DNA from: Burkholderiaceae bacterium
GTDB taxonomy: Bacteria; Pseudomonadota; Gammaproteobacteria; Burkholderiales; Burkholderiaceae
Assembly: GCA_022701965.1 (NCBI GenBank)
Contig: JAKONL010000128.1
Coordinates: 1 to 14,235, forward strand
Direction: 5' to 3'
Length of the DNA stretch: 14,235 nucleotides
Under the pieces are notes generated by a model. That model saw nothing but the letters and a program-made list of their open reading frames with translations. It was not told where the DNA came from and searched no databases. This document shows positions 1 to 6,571 of the stretch, in pieces (position 1 is the first letter of the stretch; the number at the start of each line of letters is the position of its first letter). Both the position numbers and the translations under genes were made by a program.

Positions 1-142
1 GCGTGATCTCGTCGGTCGAGATGTCGTCGCGCAGGGGCAGGGCCGCCGCGAGTTCGACGCGTTCGCCCCGCAGGCAGCGAGCGACGATCTCGGGCGACGT
101 GGCCAGGAACAGCACGGACGGTGCGAAGGCGAGGGCGGGCAT
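1..142 (-). CDS. Aconitase/isopropylmalate dehydratase family protein, N-terminal fragment (cut by window edge)
   Basis: A minus-strand frame opens with ATG at 140-142 and stays open to the window edge, giving 47 residues. The readable end contains LPLRDDISTDEIT. An arginine-aspartate-(aspartate/asparagine)-ISTDEITP motif near the N-terminus is, from memory, typical of the large fused aconitase/3-isopropylmalate dehydratase-like hydro-lyases of Burkholderiales, which use a [4Fe-4S] cluster. The preceding SVLFLATSPEIVARCL fits the start of those proteins (family pattern VLFLTxDPxLxxRQL). A G-rich stretch before the ATG could be a weak ribosome site. The gene lies 80 bp downstream of the LysR gene on the same strand, so it may be a target or operon partner. 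No catalytic residues are visible, so the exact substrate cannot be stated. Confidence 0.6.
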   Translation of the reverse strand, partial: MPALAFAPSVLFLATSPEIVARCLRGERVELAAALPLRDDISTDEIT

Positions 143-222
143 GCCCCGATCGTCCCCGCGGCGCGCGGCCGCGGAAAGCGCCGATGCGGCAGACCGGCTC
201 TCGCGGAATTCGAGATCCGGGC

Positions 223-1110
223 TTACCCGCGCAGCGCCTCGACCAGGGCCGCGACCGAGCGCAGCCGTGGCGACTTGCGCAGGGCATACAGGCGCAGGCT
301 GCGCGCAGCCCACGGCTCGTCGAGACGGACGCGCGCGAAGCGCGGGTTGCCGGCGTACGCGGCGGCCGCGCTGCGCGGAATCACCGACAGGCCGAGGCCG
401 GCCTCGATCATCCGGCAGACGGCGTCGAAGCTGCTCACCGACACGGTCGGCGCGAAGGGCCGGCGCAGGGCGGCCGCGCGCTCGCGCAACGACCGGTCCA
501 GCGCGCCGCCCTGGTGGACGCCGATCAGCGGATGCTCGAGCACCTGCGCGAACCGCATCGACGCGCGTTGCGCCACCGGATGGCCCGCCGGCACCACGAC
601 CTGCAGCGGGTCGGTCGCGAACGGCCAGGATTCGAGGCCCGCGGGCACGGGCAGGTCGACGCCGACGCCGACATCGGCCCGGTCGTCCAGGCAGGCCCGC
701 ACCACGTCGACGGTGTCCTGCTCCTGCAGCGACACCTCGATCTGCGGATGCGCCGCCATGAAGGCCTGCAGCCGCTCGGGCAGGAAGCCGACGACGGCCG
801 ACATGTTGGCGTAGAGCCGCACCGTGCCGCGCAGCGCATCGCCCTCGGTCTGCACCTCGCGCACCAGCGCCTGCAGGTCGTGGTCGATGCGCTCGCCGCG
901 CGCCAGCACCACGCGGCCGGCGTCGGTGAGTTCGATGCCGCGCGGCGAGCGCACGAAGAGCGGCGTGCCGAACGCATGCTCCAGGTCGCCGAGACGCCGG
1001 CTCAACGCCGACGGCGCGATGTGTTCCAGCGCCGCGCCGCGCACGATCGAACCGGCGCGCGCGGCGGAGACGAACAGGCGCAGGCTGTAGGCGTCGATGC
1101 GGCGGGTCAA
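223..1110 (-). CDS. LysR-type transcriptional regulator
   Basis: This is a 295-residue DNA-binding regulator of the LysR family. The N-terminal winged helix-turn-helix (about residues 4-63) includes SALSRRLGDLEHAFGTPLF and the closing ELTDAG motif. The rest is a periplasmic-binding-protein-like effector domain, with the typical late motif MIEAGLGLSVIP. I chose the TTG at 1108-1110 because GAGGAG (1119-1124) sits 8 nt upstream and because LysR proteins usually begin only a few residues before the first helix. An in-frame ATG at 1165-1167 would add 19 basic residues (MLRPWTYRF...) and has no good ribosome site. The gene is divergent from the alpha/beta hydrolase, and the shared intergenic palindrome suggests it controls that gene and itself. 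It may also control the aconitase-family gene downstream. The effector is unknown. Confidence 0.92.
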   Translation of the reverse strand: MTRRIDAYSLRLFVSAARAGSIVRGAALEHIAPSALSRRLGDLEHAFGTPLFVRSPRGIELTDAGRVVLARGERIDHDLQALVREVQTEGDALRGTVRLYANMSAVVGFLPERLQAFMAAHPQIEVSLQEQDTVDVVRACLDDRADVGVGVDLPVPAGLESWPFATDPLQVVVPAGHPVAQRASMRFAQVLEHPLIGVHQGGALDRSLRERAAALRRPFAPTVSVSSFDAVCRMIEAGLGLSVIPRSAAAAYAGNPRFARVRLDEPWAARSLRLYALRKSPRLRSVAALVEALRG

Positions 1111-1190
1111 GCGGGCGGCTCCTCGGTCACGGAAGAAACGGAAACGATAGGTCCAGGGACGAAGCATGACGCTAACAGGCCGATAGAAAA

Positions 1191-1219
1191 CATTGCACGC
1201 AATTGAATTGTCGGCAATG
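1191..1219. promoter_or_regulatory. 29-bp nested palindrome, candidate LysR operator
   Basis: The site reads CATTGC-ACG-CAATT-G-AATTG-TCG-GCAATG. The outer 6-bp arms and inner 5-bp arms are both perfect inverted repeats around the central G at 1205; only the 3-bp spacers are not complementary. It is AT-rich in a very GC-rich region and lies between the divergent LysR and hydrolase genes. It contains a T-N11-A arrangement (T1194 to A1206), the loose consensus of LysR sites. Binding by the adjacent regulator is inferred. Confidence 0.6.
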
Positions 1220-1220
1220 G

Positions 1221-1226
1221 AATAAT
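1221..1226 (+). promoter_or_regulatory. Candidate -10 element of the hydrolase promoter
   Basis: AATAAT matches TATAAT at five of six positions and lies 38 bp before the hydrolase ATG. No good -35 hexamer is present at 16-18 bp; that place is occupied by the palindrome at 1191-1219. This arrangement is common for activator-dependent promoters. The call is tentative. Confidence 0.35.
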
Positions 1227-1264
1227 CGCGGCCCAGTCAACGAACCAACCCCCGGAGTCCCTCC

Positions 1265-2020
1265 ATGAAGCTCGCCAAGACCGTCCTCGTCGCCGCCCTC
1301 GCCCTCGCGGCGACCGCCTCCTTCGCCCAGACCCCGGCCAAGCCTTCCGTCGTGATCGTCCACGGCGCCTTCGCCGACGGCTCCGACTGGGCCAAGGTGA
1401 TCCCGCTGCTGCAGGCCAAGGGCGTCGACGTCGTCGCGGTGCAGAACCCGCTGACCTCGCTGGAGGACGACGTCGCCGCGACGCAGCGCGCGGTCGCGGC
1501 CCAGCCCGGCAAGGTCGTGCTCGTCGGCCATTCGTGGGGCGGCGTCGTGATCACGCAGGCGGGCGAGGATCCGAAGGTGTCGGGCCTCGTCTATGTCGCG
1601 GCGCTCGCACCCGACGCGGGCCAGGCCGGCGGCGAACTCGGCAAGGCCTATCCGCCGGCACCGGGCTTCGCGTTCATCCAGGCCGACGGCGCCGGCTACC
1701 TCAGGATGAGCCGCGAAGGCATCGCCAAGCACTTCGCGCAGGACGTGCCGGCCAAGACGACCGACGTCATGACCGCCACGCAGGGTCCGATCAACGGCAA
1801 GGCCTTCGAGCAGAAGGTCACCACCGCCGCCTGGAAGACCAAGCCGTCCTGGTACATCGTCGCCAGCAAGGACCACATGATCCAGCCGGACCAGCAGGTC
1901 GCGATGGCCAAGACCATCAACGCCAGGGTCACGACGCTGGCCACGAGCCACGTGCCGCAGCAGTCGCAGCCGGCCAAGGTGGCGGCCGTGATCCTGGACG
2001 CGGTGAACAGCGCGAAGTAA
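1265..2020 (+). CDS. Exported alpha/beta-fold hydrolase
   Basis: This is a 251-residue alpha/beta hydrolase, predicted to be periplasmic. Residues 1-21 form a Sec signal peptide (two lysines, then an Ala/Leu core) with likely cleavage after Ala21 (SFA-QT). The mature part begins with the VVIVHGAF strand, whose His-Gly at 33-34 would shape the oxyanion hole. The nucleophile elbow is GHSWG with Ser90. The likely acid is Asp203 (SKDHMI) and the likely catalytic His is His229 (SHVP). A GGAG ribosome site precedes the ATG by 7 nt. Similar hydrolases are annotated generically and the substrate cannot be told from sequence. The gene is probably controlled by the divergent LysR regulator, and it ends 25 bp from the convergent lipoprotein gene. 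Confidence 0.93.
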   Translation: MKLAKTVLVAALALAATASFAQTPAKPSVVIVHGAFADGSDWAKVIPLLQAKGVDVVAVQNPLTSLEDDVAATQRAVAAQPGKVVLVGHSWGGVVITQAGEDPKVSGLVYVAALAPDAGQAGGELGKAYPPAPGFAFIQADGAGYLRMSREGIAKHFAQDVPAKTTDVMTATQGPINGKAFEQKVTTAAWKTKPSWYIVASKDHMIQPDQQVAMAKTINARVTTLATSHVPQQSQPAKVAAVILDAVNSAK

Positions 2021-2037
2021 ACGCGCCTGGCGAGGAA

Positions 2038-2054
2038 ACGGCCGCTCAGGCCGT
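2038..2054. terminator. Small hairpin between convergent genes, possible weak terminator
   Basis: ACGGCC and GGCCGT form a 6-bp stem around a 5-nt loop that holds the stop codon of the minus-strand lipoprotein gene. Read on the minus strand it is followed by only TTT, so intrinsic termination would be weak. Confidence 0.25.
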
Positions 2055-2987
2055 CGCGGTCAGCATCGCCGCCGGTGCAGCCGCCGCGCCTTCGAGCGCC
2101 GGGCCCTGCAGGGCTTGCGCGCCGTAGCCCCGGTTGACGTCGAGCCCGACGATGCGCCAGTCGTGCGCCGGCAGCGCGATCGGATGCAGCACCCGCTCGA
2201 AGGAGCGCATCGGCCAGAGCACCCCGAAGTGCCGCGCGTGCTCGAAGGTGTCGACCTCCGCGACCGCGCCCTGCGTGCCGGCGAAGCCTTCGAGCGTGAA
2301 GCGCACCCGCCGCATGACGTCGTCCTCGCGGTCGATGCACAGCGCGACGCGGTCCCTCGGCGTGCGTCCGAGCCCGGGCGCGAGCCAGACCTCGACGATG
2401 TCGCAGAGGCGGCCGTCGACGCGTTCGGTGCCCGCCATGCGCGGCGACACGTCGCGTCCGGCGAGCCACAGCGGCCCGAGCAGGAAGAGCTTGTAGGCCT
2501 CGGCCACGAGCGCGGAGGCGTCGAGCGTCGGCGCGTCCGTGGCGGGTATGCCGTTGCGCCAGACCGCGATCTCGCCGAGGCCGTTGCCGGAGGCGGCATT
2601 GGCGTCGGCGGCACGCTTCCACAGCACCTTCTTCATGCCGCTCGGCCCGGTATAGAGCTGCGCGTTGATGCCCAGCGACGGCATCAGGCGCTCCTGCGAG
2701 CTGCCGCGGTAGCCCGCGTCGACCACTTCGGGCTGGATCTTCCCGATCAGCGGTCGCCACTTGCCGTCGTAGGCGATGTTGATGTCGCGCAGCTGCCGGA
2801 AGGCGCCGAAGCCGTGCGCCTCCGCGCTGCGGCGCAGGCGCATCGCGGCCGCGAGGTCGGGCGCCGCGTTCGGCTGCGCCGTCAGCGGCAGGGGCGACGT
2901 GCAGCCGCCGAGGGCTGCGAAGGCGGGCAGCATCACCGCGCCGAGGGCGGTTCGGCGCGAGAACGCGGGTGCGGTGCGAAGAGGCAT
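2046..2987 (-). CDS. Predicted Tat-type lipoprotein of unknown function
   Basis: This is a 313-residue protein that I do not recognise. With the ATG at 2985-2987 it begins with a short basic region, a twin arginine (SRRTALGA, Arg11-Arg12), a hydrophobic core and a lipobox LGGC with Cys29. A lipidated envelope protein, possibly exported by Tat, is therefore predicted. A TTG at 3036-3038 would add 17 residues and push the signal peptide inward, so I prefer the ATG, although neither has a clear ribosome site. The mature part has no obvious enzyme motif. Its C-terminal half (VEVWLAPGLGRTPRDRVAL, VRFTLEGF, FGVLWPMRSFERV) resembles the successive beta strands of LolA-like lipid-binding folds; this is a weak impression. 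It follows the HD-GYP gene by 78 bp on the same strand and may be cotranscribed with it. Confidence 0.75.
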   Translation of the reverse strand: MPLRTAPAFSRRTALGAVMLPAFAALGGCTSPLPLTAQPNAAPDLAAAMRLRRSAEAHGFGAFRQLRDINIAYDGKWRPLIGKIQPEVVDAGYRGSSQERLMPSLGINAQLYTGPSGMKKVLWKRAADANAASGNGLGEIAVWRNGIPATDAPTLDASALVAEAYKLFLLGPLWLAGRDVSPRMAGTERVDGRLCDIVEVWLAPGLGRTPRDRVALCIDREDDVMRRVRFTLEGFAGTQGAVAEVDTFEHARHFGVLWPMRSFERVLHPIALPAHDWRIVGLDVNRGYGAQALQGPALEGAAAAPAAMLTATA

Positions 2988-3065
2988 GGCGTCTGGAGGA
3001 TGGCAGGACCGGGCGTCCCGCTGAAACCTTATCAGCAAGCCGCGCCCCGCGGGGCTCCGGTGGCC

Positions 3066-4463
3066 TCAGTGGTGTCCGGCCCCGGGCTCGACGCGCGCGA
3101 TCACTCGCTTCAGGGCCTCGAAGCAGTCCGCGTCGATGGCCGTGCCCACCGTTCGCGCCATGATCTCCAGCGTCTGCTGCACGGGAATCGCGCCGCGGTA
3201 GGGCCGGTCGGCCGAGATGGCGTCGAAGATGTCGGCGGTGGTGATGATCCGCGTCTCCAGCGAGATGCGGTCGGCCTTCAGGCCGCGCGGATAGCCCGCG
3301 CCGTCGAGCCGTTCGTGGTGCGCGGCGGCGGTCACGGCAAGCTCCTTGAAGGCGCCGATGCGCGAGAGGATCGCCTCGGTGTGCGCCGCGTGCTCCCGTA
3401 CCGCGATCCACTCCTCGCGGTCGAGCGACGCCGCCTTGTCGAGCACCGAGTTGCTCACGCCGAGCTTGCCGACGTCGTGCAGCAGCGCGCCGCGGCGCAG
3501 CCAGCGCCGGCGCTCCTGTGGCAGGCCGAGCTCGGCGGAGAGGGCGTCGACGTAGTCCGCGACCCGGCTGCTGTGGCCGCTGGTGAAGGAGCTCTTGCTG
3601 TCGACCACCTGGCCGAACGCGGCGGCGATGTCGTCGAGGTAGTCGTCGTCGAGCGCGACGCGGCCCTCGGGCGGTTCCAGCGCGAGCACGCGCGGTTCGA
3701 CGTCGGCCGATGCCAGGCACGCCCAGAAGGACGGCTCGGCCGCGACGCGCTCGAAGGCCGCGACCAGCGCCGGATCGAACCAGCTGCCGGCGCGGCCGCG
3801 CACCTCGCGCAGCGCGGCGCCCGCGTCCTCGGCCGTGTGGAAGACGTCGACGACCTGCGACAGCAGGGCGATGCGCGCGTTCACCGGGATCGCCTCGCCC
3901 TGCAGCCGCTGCGGCCGGCCGTTGCCGTCCCAGTGCTCGTCCAGGCTGCCGATGCCCTCGGCCACGGCTTCGCCGAAGCGCAGCTGCCGCGCGATGTCCG
4001 CGCCGCGCGTGCAGCGCGTGAGGATCAGTTCGTCGGCGATCTGCGGTCCGTTGCGCATGATGTTGACGATGCCGCGCAGCCGGTCGGACAGCCCGGCCTT
4101 GAGCCCGGTGTGGTTGAAGACGAAGCGCAGCATCTGCGGCAGGCTGTCGCCGACGGTCTTGAAGTCGCGCTTGAAGCTCAGGTCGTCGGTCATGTAGAGC
4201 TCGCAGATGCGCGCCGCGTTGCTGCTGCAGCCGAGGTCCTTGAGCAGCAGCGTGTAGTAGAGGTCGCGCAGGGCGGCCTCGTCCAGTCCGATCTCGCTGC
4301 CCACATGCATGCCGATCCAGCAGGCACGCACGCAGTGGCCGCGCGGCTGGCCCTCGGTCATGTCGAGCGCGTGGCTGAGGGAGGCGATCAGTTCGGAGAG
4401 CTGCAGGCCGTCGCCGGCATCGTCGGAGGCGGTTCGGGACTCGGTGGGCGAGAAGGGCGTCAT
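3066..4463 (-). CDS. HD-GYP domain protein, predicted cyclic-di-GMP phosphodiesterase
   Basis: This is a 465-residue cytoplasmic protein with no membrane segment or signal peptide. The C-terminal half (about 280-460) is a complete HD-GYP domain. It has HDVGKLG at 329-335, and HHERLDGAGYP at 382-392 matches the family signature HHExxDGxGYP. Such domains hydrolyse cyclic-di-GMP at a metal centre. The N-terminal half (about 20-240) looks like a second, degenerate copy. KDLG at 75-78 stands where HD would be, and EHWDGNGRP at 176-184 corresponds to the GYP motif. No receiver or PAS domain is visible, so the input signal is unknown; the degenerate half may be regulatory. The start at 4461-4463 lacks a strong ribosome site, so it could lie slightly further in. 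The gene is 75 bp downstream of selC on the same strand, with no evident link to formate oxidation. Confidence 0.93.
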   Translation of the reverse strand: MTPFSPTESRTASDDAGDGLQLSELIASLSHALDMTEGQPRGHCVRACWIGMHVGSEIGLDEAALRDLYYTLLLKDLGCSSNAARICELYMTDDLSFKRDFKTVGDSLPQMLRFVFNHTGLKAGLSDRLRGIVNIMRNGPQIADELILTRCTRGADIARQLRFGEAVAEGIGSLDEHWDGNGRPQRLQGEAIPVNARIALLSQVVDVFHTAEDAGAALREVRGRAGSWFDPALVAAFERVAAEPSFWACLASADVEPRVLALEPPEGRVALDDDYLDDIAAAFGQVVDSKSSFTSGHSSRVADYVDALSAELGLPQERRRWLRRGALLHDVGKLGVSNSVLDKAASLDREEWIAVREHAAHTEAILSRIGAFKELAVTAAAHHERLDGAGYPRGLKADRISLETRIITTADIFDAISADRPYRGAIPVQQTLEIMARTVGTAIDADCFEALKRVIARVEPGAGHH

Positions 4464-4538
4464 CCGTCGTTATCGACTCGCGCGAGGCCGGACTTGAACG
4501 GCGACCGGTGAACTACTTGGCGAAACACGCCCCGGGGG

Positions 4539-4631
4539 CGGGAGGGAGAGGGAGTCGAACCCTCCCGGCGACGCGTGGCGCCACCCACCGGGTTTGAAGC
4601 CCGGCCGTCCCACCAGGGACGCTTCCCTCCC
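4539..4631 (-). tRNA. selC: tRNA-Sec (selenocysteine, anticodon UCA)
   Basis: This is the selenocysteine tRNA that reads UGA. The minus strand folds into the unusual tRNA-Sec form. The acceptor stem has 8 bp (GGGAGGGA with TCCCTCCC). The D stem has 6 bp (CGTCCC-TGGT-GGGACG). The anticodon loop CTTCAAA carries TCA (4595-4597). There is a long extra arm, and a 5-bp T stem around TTCGACT. The 8+5 pairs give the 13-bp acceptor/T stack typical of bacterial tRNA-Sec, and many loop bases match E. coli selC. The discriminator is G and is followed by CCC, so the 3' CCA appears not to be encoded. The gene starts 15 nt after the selB stop and is probably cotranscribed with selAB. SelA acts on its seryl form and SelB carries it to the ribosome. 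Confidence 0.97.
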
Positions 4632-4644
4632 ATGAATGCATGGG
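4629..4644 (-). other. Hairpin spanning the selB-selC junction and the tRNA 5' end
   Basis: CCCATG and CATGGG form a perfect 6-bp stem with a 4-nt CATT loop on the minus-strand transcript. The last three bases of the stem are the first three bases of mature tRNA-Sec, so this hairpin and the tRNA acceptor stem cannot form fully at the same time. It sits at the expected RNase P cleavage point. A functional role is inferred, not shown. Confidence 0.4.
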
Positions 4645-4646
4645 CG

Positions 4647-6569
4647 CTAACCGAACAGGACCGTATCGGGCCTCAGCAGGTGCACGTCCCCGACGCGCCT
4701 CGTATAGCCGATGCGGTCGAAGAATTCGAGCAGCTGGATCGCCCGCTTGCGGCCCAGCCCCGTCGCGTTCCTGAAGCTCGCGGCCTGCAGGCCGTCCGGT
4801 CCGTCGAACCCCTCGCGCGCCAGGAAAGCCAGCCTCTCGATCGTCGCTGCCGGATAGTACAAGTCCTTCACGACCTGGAACGTCAGTCCGCGCCGCGCGA
4901 GGCTCGCCAGCGTCTGGCGCACCACCGGTTCGGAGGCGCCGCTGTCTTTCGCGAGGTCGCGCACCCAGGGCGGGTCGAAGCCGCCGTCGGCCAGGCGCGG
5001 CAGGAGCTTCTGGGCCAGGCGTTCTTCGGTCGCGCTCAGCACGGCGGCATGCGCGGGCAGGTGCAGCCAGCTGCCGCTGCGCGCGAGCGTGCCGGCCGCC
5101 AGCAGCGCCTCGACGGCGTGCTGCCACAGCGCGTCGCCCACGCGCGGGCCGGCCAGCCGCTTGAGGCGGCGCAGATCCGGGCCGACGTCCTCGGGGCTCG
5201 CGCGATGGAAGTCGGCCAGCCGCTCGCCGATGCGCTTCTCGAGCGCGGCGAGATGCGGGGCCGAGACAATGGCCGCGCCGAGCCGCACGGCGTCCGCCGG
5301 CAACGGCAGGGGCGCATCGCCGCGCCAGCCGAGCGTGCGCAGCAGTCGATCGGTGTCCAGGCCGAGCGGCGCGCCGGCGAGCAGCGCCTCGATGCCGGCG
5401 GCGCCGGCCTCCAGCGTCCAGGCGGCGAGCGTGCGCAGGCGCTCGGGCGTGCGCCGGTAGCGCATCGGCGCGAACGGATCGAGCACGCGCACGCCCGCGA
5501 TCGTGCGCGTGGCCGACGCGTCGCGCAGCACGCCGCGGTCGCCGTGCCAGGCGCCGATCGGCTCGCGCAGCACCAGCTGGGCGAGTGCGGTGCCGCCGGG
5601 CGCCAGCAGGTCGCGGTCGAGCAGCGCGACGGAAGCCATCGCGTCGCTGGTGCCCAGGTGCACGTGCACGGTGGTGCCCGAGCGCAGCGCGTGCGTCTCG
5701 CCGGGCCAGAGCGCGAGCTCGACATCGACGCGCTCGGTGGCCAGCGCGATGCCGGGCGCGCAGACCCATTGCCCGCGGCTCACTTCGTCCTTCGCCACCC
5801 CGGCCAGCGCGAGGGCGCAGCGCTGGCCGGCCCGCGCAGTGTCGGCCGATTCGTTCTGGGCATGGATGCCGCGCACGCGAACCTGGCGCCCGCCGGGCAT
5901 CAGCAGCAGCTCGTCGCCGATGCGCACGCGGCCGGCGACGGCCGAGCCGGTGACGACGGTGCCGACGCCGGGGAGGGTGAAGGCGCGGTCGACCGCGAGG
6001 CGGAAGGCGCGCGTGTCGTCGGCAGACGACGGCCCGGGACCGCCCGCCTGTGCGACCAGGTGCGCGCGCAGGGCGCCGATGCCCTCACCGGTGGAGGCGG
6101 CCACCGGGAATACCGGCGCGCCGGCGAGCGCCGTGGCGGCCAGCAGCGCCTCGACCTCGCCGCGCACCTGCGCCACGCGTGCATCGCGTTCGCCGGCGTC
6201 GATGCGGTCGGTCTTGGTGATGGCCACAGTGCCGCTCGACAAACCGAGCAGCGCGACCACGGCCAGATGCTCGCGCGTCTGCGGCATCACGCCGTCGTCG
6301 GCGGCGACCACCAGCAACGCGTGGTCGATGCCGGTGGCGCCGGCGAGCATGGTGTGCAGCAGGCGCTCGTGGCCCGGTACGTCGACGAAACCCAGCGAGA
6401 CGTCGTCCGCCCCGGGGCCGGGCGCGGGCGCGCGCAGGTACGCGTAGCCGAGTTCGATCGAGATGCCGCGTCGCTTCTCCTCGGGCAGCCGGTCGGTGTC
6501 GACGCCGGTGAGCGCGCGCACCAGCGTCGTCTTGCCGTGGTCGATGTGGCCGGCGGTGCCGATGATCAT
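4647..6569 (-). CDS. selB: Selenocysteine-specific translation elongation factor SelB
   Basis: SelB is a GTPase that binds Sec-tRNA-Sec and the SECIS hairpin and inserts selenocysteine at UGA. The 640-residue product is close to the usual length (E. coli about 614). The GTP-binding domain shows G1 GHIDHGKT (7-14), the switch region [11 protein letters not shown] (34-44), G3 DVPGHE (63-68) and G4 TKTD (118-121). EF-Tu-like domains follow, then the C-terminal winged helices that bind m[16 protein letters not shown] near the end is a conserved SelB tail. The start at 6567-6569 gives the standard [10 protein letters not shown] beginning and lies 2 nt after the selA stop, so translation is probably coupled to selA. 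The open frame continues upstream into selA territory, but that is not coding. The nearby fdnG SECIS is its evident target. Confidence 0.98.
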   Translation of the reverse strand: MIIGTAGHIDHGKTTLVRALTGVDTDRLPEEKRRGISIELGYAYLRAPAPGPGADDVSLGFVDVPGHERLLHTMLAGATGIDHALLVVAADDGVMPQTREHLAVVALLGLSSGTVAITKTDRIDAGERDARVAQVRGEVEALLAATALAGAPVFPVAASTGEGIGALRAHLVAQAGGPGPSSADDTRAFRLAVDRAFTLPGVGTVVTGSAVAGRVRIGDELLLMPGGRQVRVRGIHAQNESADTARAGQRCALALAGVAKDEVSRGQWVCAPGIALATERVDVELALWPGETHALRSGTTVHVHLGTSDAMASVALLDRDLLAPGGTALAQLVLREPIGAWHGDRGVLRDASATRTIAGVRVLDPFAPMRYRRTPERLRTLAAWTLEAGAAGIEALLAGAPLGLDTDRLLRTLGWRGDAPLPLPADAVRLGAAIVSAPHLAALEKRIGERLADFHRASPEDVGPDLRRLKRLAGPRVGDALWQHAVEALLAAGTLARSGSWLHLPAHAAVLSATEERLAQKLLPRLADGGFDPPWVRDLAKDSGASEPVVRQTLASLARRGLTFQVVKDLYYPAATIERLAFLAREGFDGPDGLQAASFRNATGLGRKRAIQLLEFFDRIGYTRRVGDVHLLRPDTVLFG

Positions 6570-6571
6570 CG

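Noticed and set aside
156..174. Strong GC hairpin between the LysR and aconitase-family genes as an intrinsic terminator
   Set aside because: The arms CCGCGGC/GCCGCGG pair perfectly, but no T-run follows on either strand, and such palindromes are frequent at this GC content.
3044..3055. Palindrome GCCCCGCGGGGC after the HD-GYP stop as a terminator
   Set aside because: There is no T-run and little room for a loop. It is probably a base-composition effect.
2115..4511. Plus-strand open frame of about 800 codons antisense to the lipoprotein and HD-GYP genes
   Set aside because: It spans two well-supported opposite genes and the gap between them, and it has a low-complexity composition without motifs. 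It is a GC-driven shadow.
4525..4540. GC palindrome directly after selC as the operon terminator
   Set aside because: CGCCCC-C-GGGGCG overlaps the tRNA discriminator, allows only a short stem with a proper loop, and is followed by just TGTTT. The evidence is too weak for a call.
4464..4631. Genomic island integrated at selC
   Set aside because: selC is a known integration site in enterobacteria, but no integrase, no direct repeat of the tRNA 3' end and no change in base composition are visible next to it here.
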